From positions 1 to 55,045 of the forward strand of contig JAILQQ010000153.1 of the NCBI GenBank assembly GCA_024698885.1: 55,045 nucleotides of DNA, given 5' to 3'. Origin of the DNA: Lachnospiraceae bacterium (GTDB lineage Bacteria > Bacillota > Clostridia > Lachnospirales > Lachnospiraceae). Positions 35,027 through 43,124 of the stretch are shown piece by piece. The first letter of the stretch is position 1, and each line of letters starts with the position of its first letter. The notes under the pieces are model-generated. The model worked only from the letters and a program-made list of their open reading frames with translations, did not search any database and was not told the DNA's origin. Both the position numbers and the translations under genes were made by a program.

Positions 35027-35233
35027 ATGAAGATCACGGTTGCGGGTGCAAAGAAAGAGGTTGCTGACGGACTGACCGTTGCGGAGCTGATAGAACAGGA
35101 AAATATCGAGACGCCACAGTATGTAACCGTTTCGGTGAACGAGGAATTCATTGATGCGGGATCATTTGACACTCATCAGCTTTCCGAAGGTGATGAGGTT
35201 GAATTCCTTTACTTCATGGGAGGAGGAAGATAA
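35027..35233 (+). CDS. ThiS/HcyS-like sulfur carrier ending GGGR
   Basis: The 68-residue protein is a beta-grasp sulfur carrier: MKITVAGAKKEVADGLTVAE at the start, NEEFIDAG in the middle and FLYFMGGGR at the end. Carriers are adenylated and thiocarboxylated on a terminal glycine, so the final Arg must be removed first. HcyS of Wolinella also carries one extra C-terminal residue (Ala), removed by the JAMM enzyme HcyD; two JAMM genes occur in this operon. It overlaps the E1 gene by 1 base (TAATG). ATG 35027 has AAAGGAGA upstream. A role in thiamine synthesis is possible but no other thiamine gene is here. Confidence 0.88.
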   Translation: MKITVAGAKKEVADGLTVAELIEQENIETPQYVTVSVNEEFIDAGSFDTHQLSEGDEVEFLYFMGGGR

Positions 35234-36042
35234 TGCCGTTTACAAATGAGCAGCTCGAGAGATATTCGAGACATATCATCCTAAAAGAGATCGGCGCGAA
35301 GGGGCAGAAGAAGCTTCTTAACGCAAAGGTTCTGATCATCGGCGCCGGCGGCCTCGGCGCTCCCGCGGCCATGTATCTGGCGGCAGCCGGCGTCGGAACG
35401 ATCGGCATTGCCGACGCGGATGTTGTCGACCTTTCCAACCTTCAGCGCCAGGTCATCCATACGACAAACGACATCGGCAAGAAGAAGGTCGAGTCGGCAG
35501 CGGAAACGATGCACGCGATCAATCCCGATGTGACGGTTAACACATATTATGATTTTGTGAGCAGCGGGAACATCCTGGAGCTGATCAGGGATTATGATTT
35601 TATCCTTGACGGCACCGACAACTTCCCCGCAAAGTTTCTGATCAATGACGCGTGTGTTATGGCAAACAAACCGCTTAGCCACGCAGGCATCATACGGTTT
35701 AAAGGACAGCTTACCACGATACTTCCGAAGGAAGGCCCCTGTTACAGATGCATCTTCAAAAATCCTCCCCCGAAGGACGCCGTTCCGACCTGTAAGCAGG
35801 CAGGCGTCATTGGCGCGATGGGCGGTGTCATAGGATCGCTCCAGGCGATGGAAGCCGTGAAGTACATCACGGGCGTCGGAGAACTTCTGTCGGGATATCT
35901 TCTTACGTACGACGCGCTCAGGATGGAATTTCACAAGATCAAGCTCCCGCCCCGCGGCAAGGGCTGCGCGGTATGTTCGGATACACCGACGATCACGGAG
36001 CTCATTGATTACGAGCAGGCCGCCTGCGATATGCACCTGTAA
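35233..36042 (+). CDS. ThiF/MoeB/HesA-family E1-like adenylyltransferase
   Basis: The 269-residue enzyme activates the C-terminus of the ThiS-like carrier with ATP. It has all the key motifs: RYSRHIILKEIG, GAGGLGAP (about 37), NLQRQVIHT with the catalytic Arg, the Asp in LDGTDNF, the Cys in AVPTCKQAG and two zinc CxxC pairs (GPCYRC and GCAVC). The direct coupling to the carrier gene (1-base overlap) shows which carrier it serves. In the Wolinella pathway this is HcyF. Compared with the E1 domain of the fusion at 30912, this one is intact. Confidence 0.9.
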   Translation: MPFTNEQLERYSRHIILKEIGAKGQKKLLNAKVLIIGAGGLGAPAAMYLAAAGVGTIGIADADVVDLSNLQRQVIHTTNDIGKKKVESAAETMHAINPDVTVNTYYDFVSSGNILELIRDYDFILDGTDNFPAKFLINDACVMANKPLSHAGIIRFKGQLTTILPKEGPCYRCIFKNPPPKDAVPTCKQAGVIGAMGGVIGSLQAMEAVKYITGVGELLSGYLLTYDALRMEFHKIKLPPRGKGCAVCSDTPTITELIDYEQAACDMHL

Positions 36043-36075
36043 TAGCCGGGCGCGCTTCTGTAAAAGGAAATGATC

Positions 36076-36510
36076 ATGAGAATCACTATCAGACAATCCG
36101 ATTTTGAAAAGATCCTTGCGTACGCGCTTTCAGAACGCCCCAACGAGGCGTGCGGCCTGATCGCCGGAAGGGAAGCGGAGGACGGATCAAGAAGCATAGA
36201 GAAGGTTTATCTTCTGACCAACACGGATCATACGAACGAGCATTTTTCGATCGATCCGAAGGCGCAGCTGGCGGCGGTGAAGGATATGAGGGCGGAGGGG
36301 CTTTCGCCCCTCGGAAACTGGCACTCCCATCCGGAAACGCCGTCACGGCCGTCGGAAGAAGATAAGAGACTGGCAAATGACAGTAAGGCGACATATCTGA
36401 TCCTGTCACTGGAAAAAGCAGATGCTCCCGTGCTGAACGCGTTTCATATCGAAGGAGAGCAGGATAACAGAACCGTCAGAAAAGAAGAACTGATCATAAC
36501 GGAGGAATGA
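36076..36510 (+). CDS. JAMM/M67-family metallopeptidase (HcyD/Mec-like), second copy
   Basis: The 144-residue protein has a complete JAMM site: E24 in NEACGLIAG, H83 and H85 in WHSHPETPSRPSEED, and D96. It resembles Mec/HcyD proteins that free cysteine or homocysteine from a carrier and trim carrier precursors. Near the ThiS-like gene with its GGGR end, it is the likely processing enzyme. I prefer ATG 36076 because AAAAGGAAA then lies at the right distance; ATG 36070 is the alternative. It is followed 3 bases later by the TusA-like gene. Confidence 0.87.
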   Translation: MRITIRQSDFEKILAYALSERPNEACGLIAGREAEDGSRSIEKVYLLTNTDHTNEHFSIDPKAQLAAVKDMRAEGLSPLGNWHSHPETPSRPSEEDKRLANDSKATYLILSLEKADAPVLNAFHIEGEQDNRTVRKEELIITEE

Positions 36511-36513
36511 AAA

Positions 36514-36759
36514 ATGGCAGATATCAATGTTGATGAGATCATAGACATTACGGATGTAACATGCCCGATCACCTTTGTGAAGACAAAGGTTGCCCTTGAG
36601 GAGATGGATGACGGGCAGATCCTGCAGGTGCACTTAAATGACGGCGAACCCGTGCAGAACGTTCCGAGAAGCATCAAAGAAGAGGGACACGAGGTTCTCG
36701 ACCTCCGCGAAAACGGCGACGGTACATACGAACTGTTCATAAAAAAGGTCGGCGACTGA
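36514..36759 (+). CDS. TusA/SirA-like sulfur-transfer protein
   Basis: The 81-residue protein has the TusA core: ITDVTCPITFVKTKVALEEM near 12, with the persulfide-carrying C17. The family's usual CPxP is CPIT here, a common variant. TusA proteins pick up sulfur from cysteine desulfurases and pass it on. As the last gene of the operon it may link the encapsulated desulfurase to the carrier/E1 pair; that route is inferred. GGAGG lies directly upstream. Confidence 0.85.
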   Translation: MADINVDEIIDITDVTCPITFVKTKVALEEMDDGQILQVHLNDGEPVQNVPRSIKEEGHEVLDLRENGDGTYELFIKKVGD

Positions 36760-36878
36760 AGACAAAGGGACGGTTTTTGTCTGACAAGACAGGAATCGTC
36801 CCCGCTGCCTCCCAGGGATTTATAGGTGCGAAAGGGAGTCAAAGAGAACCGTCCCTGCTGACTCCCCTGCTGACTCCC
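36760..36878 (+). repeat. Nested inverted repeats at the end of the sulfur operon
   Basis: GGGACGGTT (36767-36775) pairs with AACCGTCCC (36847-36855), and GGGAGTCA (36834-36841) with TGACTCCC, present twice (36859-36866 and 36871-36878) as part of a tandem CTGCTGACTCCCC repeat. AGACAAA also pairs with TTTGTCT around the first GGGACGG. The block separates the operon from a convergent gene and may act as a bidirectional terminator or mark an insertion boundary. Confidence 0.65.
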
Positions 36879-38339
36879 TCAGCGAAAATAACCTTTTACA
36901 TTCGACAGGCTGCCATCCGGCATGTAGCCGAGAATCGTCCCGTCGTTTATCAGCAGAAGCTTCATATCAATGGCTTTTCCGGAATTATCCAGATAATGGA
37001 ACAGAGACCCGGAGCGTCCGTCCGTGATGATCGCCTGCTCGAGAAAACGCAAATTTTCCGTACTGCAGCCGGTATGCTCCGCGATCAGCTTCTTCTGGGC
37101 GTCCAGTTCTAACACCGACCCGTTTTCCATGGGCAGCCTCATATATTCGATCGTTTCCTTCAAAAGTCTTTCCGCCTCCGCATTCCCCGCGTCCGCGGCA
37201 ACCATAAAGCATTCCGCCGCCTTTTCATAGTCGGGCTCTCCGTTGTCCCCGTTTTTGAACTCCTTTCCTATAGCCACCATTTCCTCAACATAGGTGGTTT
37301 CCGTACGGCTTCCGTTCTGTCCGTTCTGTTCCGGCGGCGCTGCCTGTTCGGATCGCGCCGTCTGCCCGTCCTGTTCCGGCGGCGCTGTTTGTTCGGGTTG
37401 CGCCGTCTGCCCGTTCTGCCCGGGTTGCGCTGCCTGTTCGGATTGCGTCGTCTGCGCGGGCTGTCTGTTCAGCACGGAGTCTGCCGGTGAAGCGTTCGTA
37501 TTAGCTGAGGCCGGCGGATTTCCTCTGTTATCCCGGGCCGCATACGTATCCTCCGGCCCTGCGCCGGAGTTGTGCCGGGAAGGTACGGTATCCGCCCCGG
37601 AAAGCATCGTCCCCTCTCTTCCGGGACCTGCAACCTTAGTCCGGGTACCCAGATAAAACAGGGAAATCCCCACCAGAACCGCCGCTGCGATAATGGCGAT
37701 CCGGGTAACGGGAAGCTCCGTTGCCTTTCTTCCTGCCTTCGCCTTCGAAGCGGCGCTGCCCCGGACCGCTTCCTTTTGCGGCACCGCCGAAAACTCCGGA
37801 ATATCCTCCTCGGAGAAAGCATCCGTTTCCAAAGCGGAATCCTCCAGCTTTTCCCTGATCCCGTCGATCAGCTGGGCAAGCTCGGCCAGAACAGCAGGAG
37901 AATTAACAAAATAATCCTTCATATAGACCAGGTAGGTGTACGCCCTCTCGTAATCTCCCTTTTCGATCCTAAGCTTCGCGCTGGCGATCCCGTTTCGGAC
38001 GATCGACTCCATTTCGGCGCAGAGGCGGTCTGCCTTTTCCTGTATATCCGCATTACCCTCCGAAATGGCCTTCGCCGTCCCGATATCCGTATAAGCCGTC
38101 TTGTATTTTTTGCCGTCGATCTCCGCGCGGGCCTGTTTCAGCAGATGATCCGATATCGCCCACAGCTTTTTATCGATCAGATCATACTCGGGGATCGTAA
38201 TCTCATTCCGGTCGGCAAGGGTCTTCGCCTCCCTCAGCTTCTGCGCTCCCTCGACATACTGCCTGTTCTTTAAAAAATTTACCGCCTCCGAAACAAGTGA
38301 ATTTACATTGCTTCGGGCAATTTCGTTTTCTCTGTCCAT
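36879..38339 (-). CDS. Single-helix membrane protein with TPR-like and Sel1-like regions
   Basis: I do not recognise this 486-residue protein as a whole. Residues 1-160 form helical TPR-like repeats (LKNRQYVEGAQKLREAKTLA, then YERAYTYLVYMKDYF). A membrane helix lies near 215 (VTRIAIIAAAVLVGISLFYLG). Then comes a Gln/Pro/Ala-rich linker with repeated TAQPEQ- and APPEQ-like units (250-360). A Sel1-like segment (DYEKAAECFMVAADAGNAEA) follows near 385, before a C-terminal globular part ending YMPDGSLSNVKGYF. ATG 38339 is chosen because the helical region begins there; in-frame starts reach back to 38399. It may be a scaffold spanning the membrane. Confidence 0.65.
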   Translation of the reverse strand: MDRENEIARSNVNSLVSEAVNFLKNRQYVEGAQKLREAKTLADRNEITIPEYDLIDKKLWAISDHLLKQARAEIDGKKYKTAYTDIGTAKAISEGNADIQEKADRLCAEMESIVRNGIASAKLRIEKGDYERAYTYLVYMKDYFVNSPAVLAELAQLIDGIREKLEDSALETDAFSEEDIPEFSAVPQKEAVRGSAASKAKAGRKATELPVTRIAIIAAAVLVGISLFYLGTRTKVAGPGREGTMLSGADTVPSRHNSGAGPEDTYAARDNRGNPPASANTNASPADSVLNRQPAQTTQSEQAAQPGQNGQTAQPEQTAPPEQDGQTARSEQAAPPEQNGQNGSRTETTYVEEMVAIGKEFKNGDNGEPDYEKAAECFMVAADAGNAEAERLLKETIEYMRLPMENGSVLELDAQKKLIAEHTGCSTENLRFLEQAIITDGRSGSLFHYLDNSGKAIDMKLLLINDGTILGYMPDGSLSNVKGYFR

Positions 38340-38478
38340 GTAACGGCCTGTCTCTCCCATGTTTCCGGGGCCACGGCGCCTGCCGCTTCCCTTCCCCACA
38401 TCATATCACAGACAGTGTGAAAATAGTACTGCTGATTCCTGCTGCCAATTTTCACGTCCCTTTGCCTGCCCCGATCAT

Positions 38479-39945
38479 TTATCGCTCCTGGCGGCCGGGG
38501 ATATCGCCGTATACCTCGGCGCAGAGCTTCTCGCAGTATTCCTTGCTGAAGGCGGGATCCTGGCCGCGGATCAGGTTTTCGGCCGCGAGCTCCTCTGTGT
38601 ACTCCTCAAGCGGATAGACCGTGAGATTGCCGAAGCCCCGCTGGATATGGCATACATAATCAAAAACCCGATAATCATCCAGGGAAACCTCGCCGTTTTC
38701 CTTGCGGCTGACAGTGAGCTTTGCCATGCCGCCGACCATCCTCCGGGCCACGCCTGACTGACTTGTCTGCGTCGCGTTTACGAAGTTGCCGAGAGAATAG
38801 AAGACCGGCATATCGCCGTTTCCGTGATTGTTCGTGATGACCGGGTCGTCATCTTCGTAAAAGACCACCGGCTCGATCACGTGGGGATGCGTCCCGATCA
38901 CGGCATCCGCACCGTGCTCGCGGAATAACCCCGCCCACTTTTCCTGTTCGGCAGAGATTCCCAGATTGTATTCGATGCCCCAATGCGGGCAGACGATCGT
39001 AAAATCCACTTCCTGCTCCGCCAGGTCAAGCTGGGTTATCACCCGCTCCTCGTTGAGCATACTGACCGCGAAGGGCATATCGGACGGCGGATTGATCCCG
39101 TTTGTTCCGTAGGTATAATTCAGGACAGCGATTTTTATCCCGTTTCTTTCAATAACGGACAGATTTTCCGGCAGGGCATTCTCTGCGTTATCATAGATCC
39201 CCGTCACTAACATTTCCGGGTGCTTTTCGCGCCAGAACCCGAGACAGTTGAGCAGCCCCTGCCTGTTTCTGTCCAGGGCATGGTTCGTTGCATGGCATAC
39301 CACGTCAAAGCCCGCGTCAGCGAGAGCGTCCCCGATGGCATAGGGAGCGTTAAACGTCGGATAGCCGGATATTCCGAGCTCTTCCCCGCCGATGATGACC
39401 TCCTGGTTGACGATCGCGACGTCCGCGGCGCTGATCCTGTTCTTTGCGTGTACAAATACGGGGTTGAAGTCGTATTCGCCCGTCTGGTCATTGAAGGCCG
39501 CGTTTGTCACCCGCTTGTGCAGAAGGATATCCCCGACCATGATGATATCCACGGAGGCAGGGGGTTCTTCCCCGGCTGCTTCAGCCGGATCCGCCGCCGC
39601 TTCATCCCCGGACGTTCCTGCCTGCTCCGCCATGCCTTCCGGGGCTGCCTCGGCCGGACCTCCCGTCACCGCATCGGAAACTGCCCCGGACGCATCCGGG
39701 ACGGCCTGTGTCAGGGCTGCCGCCATCACATCCCCGGCTGCTTCCAGCGCTCCTCCGGCCGCTTCCGTCAGAATCTGCATATCCGTTTCCTGCGAAACGG
39801 CGCTAAGCTCCCTATTAAGCCTTTCCCGGATATCCCGGGCGGATTCCCCGTTTATCCGGCATCCCGTCAGCTGCGAAGCGCACAAAGCCGCAAGGAAAAG
39901 ATATGTTATAGTTTTTATCAGCCTTTTGTTTTTCATGATCTTCAT
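38479..39945 (-). CDS. CapA-family lipoprotein (poly-gamma-glutamate synthesis-like metallophosphatase fold)
   Basis: The 488-residue protein is exported and lipid-anchored (lipobox LTGC, C29). A low-complexity Ala/Glu/Asp linker (about 50-130) precedes a CapA domain (130-430) with MVGDILLHKRV, HATNHALDRN and GTHPHVIEPV, the metal-site motifs of this calcineurin-like group. CapA takes part in polyglutamate capsule retention, but many Firmicute homologues stand alone, as here, and their role is unknown. No capB or capC gene is nearby. It is transcribed away from the hybrid kinase at 40107. Confidence 0.85.
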   Translation of the reverse strand: MKIMKNKRLIKTITYLFLAALCASQLTGCRINGESARDIRERLNRELSAVSQETDMQILTEAAGGALEAAGDVMAAALTQAVPDASGAVSDAVTGGPAEAAPEGMAEQAGTSGDEAAADPAEAAGEEPPASVDIIMVGDILLHKRVTNAAFNDQTGEYDFNPVFVHAKNRISAADVAIVNQEVIIGGEELGISGYPTFNAPYAIGDALADAGFDVVCHATNHALDRNRQGLLNCLGFWREKHPEMLVTGIYDNAENALPENLSVIERNGIKIAVLNYTYGTNGINPPSDMPFAVSMLNEERVITQLDLAEQEVDFTIVCPHWGIEYNLGISAEQEKWAGLFREHGADAVIGTHPHVIEPVVFYEDDDPVITNNHGNGDMPVFYSLGNFVNATQTSQSGVARRMVGGMAKLTVSRKENGEVSLDDYRVFDYVCHIQRGFGNLTVYPLEEYTEELAAENLIRGQDPAFSKEYCEKLCAEVYGDIPGRQER

Positions 39946-40008
39946 TCTTTCCCGAACAGTTACGTTTTTTTCATCTTATCAGAGTGCAGCGGCTTTTGCT
40001 ATGGAATA

Positions 40009-40037
40009 TTGACGGAAATCGTCATTTTGTATACACT
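40009..40037 (+). promoter_or_regulatory. Probable promoter for hybrid kinase gene
   Basis: TTGACG (40009-40014) and TACACT (40032-40037) are 17 bases apart; TATACA at 40030-40035 is an alternative -10. It lies in the 161-base divergent gap between capA-like and kinase genes. Confidence 0.45.
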
Positions 40038-40080
40038 ACATAGGAAGGATATCGACTTTGACAGAGATCGGCCTGTACCG

Positions 40081-40094
40081 CTAAAGCGCTTTAG
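40081..40094 (+). promoter_or_regulatory. Perfect 14-bp palindrome CTAAAGCGCTTTAG
   Basis: The palindrome ends against the GGGAGGA ribosome binding site of the hybrid kinase gene. As RNA it would form a short hairpin just before that site; as DNA it could bind a dimeric regulator. Confidence 0.45.
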
Positions 40095-40106
40095 GGAGGA
40101 ATACCC

Positions 40107-42023
40107 GTGGATTTTATGAAATACAATATCGATTTCGAGATCTTCGGAACGATCATCATCCTGATCATCATCATTTTTTTCAAGCTTAAGTTTGACAGAC
40201 AGACGGAAAGCGAAAAGAGCTTTATGCGGCTTGCTTATATTGTTCTGGTCGCCCAGGTCACCGATATGGCTTCGGCCGTTACCATCAGCATCGGCGGCCC
40301 GAAGTTAGCGCTTTTCAATCTTCTGTTTGATACGGTCTTTTTCGCCCTGGAAGTCTATATGGGGCTTTTCTTCATCGATTATATCCTGATCTGCGCCTAC
40401 AAAAGACCGATCCGGAAGTATCGTATCGCTCTGACGGTCTTTGGCGCTTTGCATACCTTCTTTCTGATCCTGAACCTGTTTTACGGCTTCTATTACAGAT
40501 TTGACTTTACGACGGGTGATTATATTCATGAGGCCTGGTATTATTCACTCTATGTCATCCCCGGGATCCTGACGGTGAATGCCCTGCTTCTGCTTGTACA
40601 TCACAGAAAAAAGTTTGAGGCAAAACAGTGGATCTCCGTATTCTGCTTCGTGCTGTTTTCCGTTATCGGACTGGTACTGCAGGGAACACTGATCCCGAAT
40701 ATCTATCTGTCCTTCGGACTGGTGACTATTGCGTTTCTCATGATCGTGTTCTCGTTAGAGACCCCGGATTACCGGAAGCTTTTGCAGACCATGGACGAGC
40801 TTGAGGAAGCGAAGAAGGACGCCGAGGGCGCCAGAAAGGAAGCGGAAAGAGCTAACCATGTAAAAAGCGATTTCCTTGCCAGTATGTCCCATGAGATCCG
40901 TACGCCGATCAATTCCATTCTGGGCTTTGACGAGGTTATCTTAAGAGAGAGCCGGGATAAGGATATCACGCAGTATGCTTCAAATATCAAGGTAAGCGGG
41001 CAGACGCTCCTGACCCTTATCAATGATATTCTTGATTTTTCCAAGATCGAATCGGGGAAGCTCGAAATAATCCCGGTGGATTATGAGGTGAAGAAGCTCC
41101 TTGCGGATCTGGTCCTGTTAGTCAGGCAACGGGCCGCGGATAAAGGGCTTATGGTCCGCTGCAAGATCGATGAAAAGCTGCCGCGTATGCTGCACGGCGA
41201 TGACGTGAGGATCCGCCAGATCATCACGAATCTTCTGACCAATGCCGTTAAATATACAAATAAAGGGGGCGTGGTCCTTAGCATGCAGCTTGCAGAGGCG
41301 GGAAACCCTGCGAAGATACGGGTCTCTGTCAAGGATACGGGAACCGGGATCCGAAAGGAGGATCAGAAGGAGCTTTTTGCGGCCTTCAGACGGGTGGATG
41401 AAAAAAAGAACCGGAATATCGAAGGGACGGGACTGGGGCTTGCGATCTGCGTAAACCTGCTGGAACAGATGGGCAGTGAGCTTTTGCTGGACAGTGAATA
41501 CGGGAAAGGCTCGGAGTTCAGCTTTGTCCTTGCGCAGGAGGTCGTGGATGAAACGCCTGAGGGGCCGTTTGATATCGCTACGGAAGAAAGCCTCAGAACG
41601 GTGGAGGTCACGAAGGAGAATTTTACCGCGCCTATGGTGAAGATCTTAGTGGTGGATGATGTGGAAATGAACCTGATGGTATTCAGGCACCTTTTAAAGA
41701 ACACGAAAATGATGATCGAGACCGCGGACAGCGGGGAAAAGTCCCTGGAAATGCTAAGAACGGGAAACTACGATATGATATTCATGGATCATCTGATGCC
41801 GGAAATGGACGGGATAGAGACCCTGAAAAAGGGCAGGGAGGATGGCCTGATCGATACGGAGAGGCTCCCGGTGATCGCTCTGACGGCAAACGCCATCGCG
41901 GGAGCCAGAGAGAGGTTTATTTCCGAGGGCTTCAGTGATTATCTCACAAAGCCCATCGAGGTCAGTCAGCTGAACGAAATACTGTTAAAATATCTGCCGA
42001 AGGATAAGGTGATTTTTTCGTAG
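40107..42023 (+). CDS. Membrane hybrid histidine kinase with receiver domain
   Basis: The 638-residue kinase has six to seven membrane helices (residues 10-215) forming a 7TM-type sensor, a coiled linker, HisKA (H262 in [12 protein letters not shown]), HATPase with GTGLGLAIC, and a C-terminal receiver (D561 in FMDHLMPEMDG). There is no Hpt or DNA-binding domain. The start is GTG 40107 with GGGAGGA 8 bases upstream. Its kinase core resembles those at 8754 and 48487, so the three form a family of hybrids in this window. No cognate regulator is adjacent. Confidence 0.88.
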   Translation: MDFMKYNIDFEIFGTIIILIIIIFFKLKFDRQTESEKSFMRLAYIVLVAQVTDMASAVTISIGGPKLALFNLLFDTVFFALEVYMGLFFIDYILICAYKRPIRKYRIALTVFGALHTFFLILNLFYGFYYRFDFTTGDYIHEAWYYSLYVIPGILTVNALLLLVHHRKKFEAKQWISVFCFVLFSVIGLVLQGTLIPNIYLSFGLVTIAFLMIVFSLETPDYRKLLQTMDELEEAKKDAEGARKEAERANHVKSDFLASMSHEIRTPINSILGFDEVILRESRDKDITQYASNIKVSGQTLLTLINDILDFSKIESGKLEIIPVDYEVKKLLADLVLLVRQRAADKGLMVRCKIDEKLPRMLHGDDVRIRQIITNLLTNAVKYTNKGGVVLSMQLAEAGNPAKIRVSVKDTGTGIRKEDQKELFAAFRRVDEKKNRNIEGTGLGLAICVNLLEQMGSELLLDSEYGKGSEFSFVLAQEVVDETPEGPFDIATEESLRTVEVTKENFTAPMVKILVVDDVEMNLMVFRHLLKNTKMMIETADSGEKSLEMLRTGNYDMIFMDHLMPEMDGIETLKKGREDGLIDTERLPVIALTANAIAGARERFISEGFSDYLTKPIEVSQLNEILLKYLPKDKVIFS

Positions 42024-42127
42024 TAAGGTGTTAAAACATATCTCGCCCGAGAATATACAGAAGAAATGGGAAAGAGTTTTCAAATACGGAGCATATGGCA
42101 GCATTTATAGTTTTTGATGTAAATCCA

Positions 42128-42136
42128 TGATATAAT
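42128..42136 (+). promoter_or_regulatory. Extended -10 element before lipoprotein gene
   Basis: TGA followed by TATAAT (42131-42136) is a good extended -10; no convincing -35 is seen. The 233-base gap 42024-42256 also holds a TAGGGT/ACCCTA hairpin (42212-42228) next to an A-run before the ribosome binding site. Nothing else was recognised there. Confidence 0.42.
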
Positions 42137-42256
42137 ATTCTTACTTCGAAAGCGGCCTGATTCGGTAAATCACAAGTTTTTTACTTACTGTGTTAAAATT
42201 AAGGATATTTATAGGGTAGAAAACCCTAAAAAAAGGAAAGCACGAGGAGAGAAAAG

Positions 42257-43096
42257 ATGAAGAGAAGAGGTTATATTTTCATGGCGGCTTGCGTGGCGAT
42301 GTCAGCCATGTTGACAGCGTGCGCTTCCCCGGGCGGGGCGGCCGTTTCTTTGGAACCCCCCGAGGAGATAACGGAGGAGGCACCTGCGGAAACCGAAGAA
42401 GCTTCAGCGGCAGCCGAAGAGGCCCCTGCGGCAGCCGAGGAAGTTTCAACGGCAGCAGGCGAAGCATCTGCGGAAGTCGAAGCACCGGCGGAAGAGGCAG
42501 AAGCTGTATGGATGTGGATCGATGAGACCAACCTGCGGGATCCGGCGGATCTGTATTATGCGGAAAAAGAGATCCTTACGGAGCAATCCTTCCCGGAGAC
42601 GTTTATCGATGCGCTTTCGCTTGTAGACTGGGACAATGACGGCGAGCCGGAATACTGCTATCACGGTAACATTAATCTTCCCGGGATATATTTTGACCTC
42701 ACGGACGGTGAACTGACGGCCGTGACGGGATTCGGCCCCTACGGCATGGGCTGGAGCGGCGTAACCGAATTCGACGGGGCTTACCGGATCTATGAAGTGT
42801 CCGGCAATATGGCCAGGCTGTACGCTTTTTATCTGTACGACAAGGATCATCATATAACCGATACGGATTATTACCAGACAGACCTCGCTGAGTTTGCGGA
42901 GGACGGGGAGGATCACTATTCGGCCGGAAAGGATCCGGAGCATATGAATGAGATCACGAAGGAGGACTTTGACGCCGTTTGCGGAGAGGATGCGCTGAAG
43001 GAGCCTCCGGCCGCGGAAGAAACGGACGTGTCTTCGGAAATGCTTGTGCAGATCAAAGAATTCTGCGACGGAGAGCGGCCGGTGCTGATACAGTGA
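42257..43096 (+). CDS. Secreted lipoprotein of unknown function
   Basis: The 279-residue protein has a lipoprotein signal (lipobox LTAC, C22) and an acidic linker of repeated EEAPAAAEE-like units (35-80). The folded part (about 85-279) is rich in aromatic residues and contains VDWDNDGEPEYCYHG, resembling VCBS/FG-GAP-like calcium-binding text, and YDKDHHITDTDYYQTDLAEF. I do not recognise a family. It lies 28 bases before the lactate dehydrogenase gene. Confidence 0.7.
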   Translation: MKRRGYIFMAACVAMSAMLTACASPGGAAVSLEPPEEITEEAPAETEEASAAAEEAPAAAEEVSTAAGEASAEVEAPAEEAEAVWMWIDETNLRDPADLYYAEKEILTEQSFPETFIDALSLVDWDNDGEPEYCYHGNINLPGIYFDLTDGELTAVTGFGPYGMGWSGVTEFDGAYRIYEVSGNMARLYAFYLYDKDHHITDTDYYQTDLAEFAEDGEDHYSAGKDPEHMNEITKEDFDAVCGEDALKEPPAAEETDVSSEMLVQIKEFCDGERPVLIQ

Positions 43097-43124
43097 AACG
43101 ATTTGGCACAGGAAGGAGAACAGT

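Noticed and set aside
30912-36759. Molybdenum cofactor or thiamine synthesis genes, because of MoaD, MoeB, ThiS and ThiF likeness.
   Set aside because: No moaA, moaC, moaE, thiG, thiH or thiC is present, while MetY-like, JAMM and encapsulin genes are. The set fits amino-acid sulfur transfer better.
42212-42228. TAGGGT/ACCCTA hairpin before the lipoprotein gene as a terminator.
   Set aside because: It is followed by A bases, not T, on the plus strand and overlaps the region just before the ribosome binding site.
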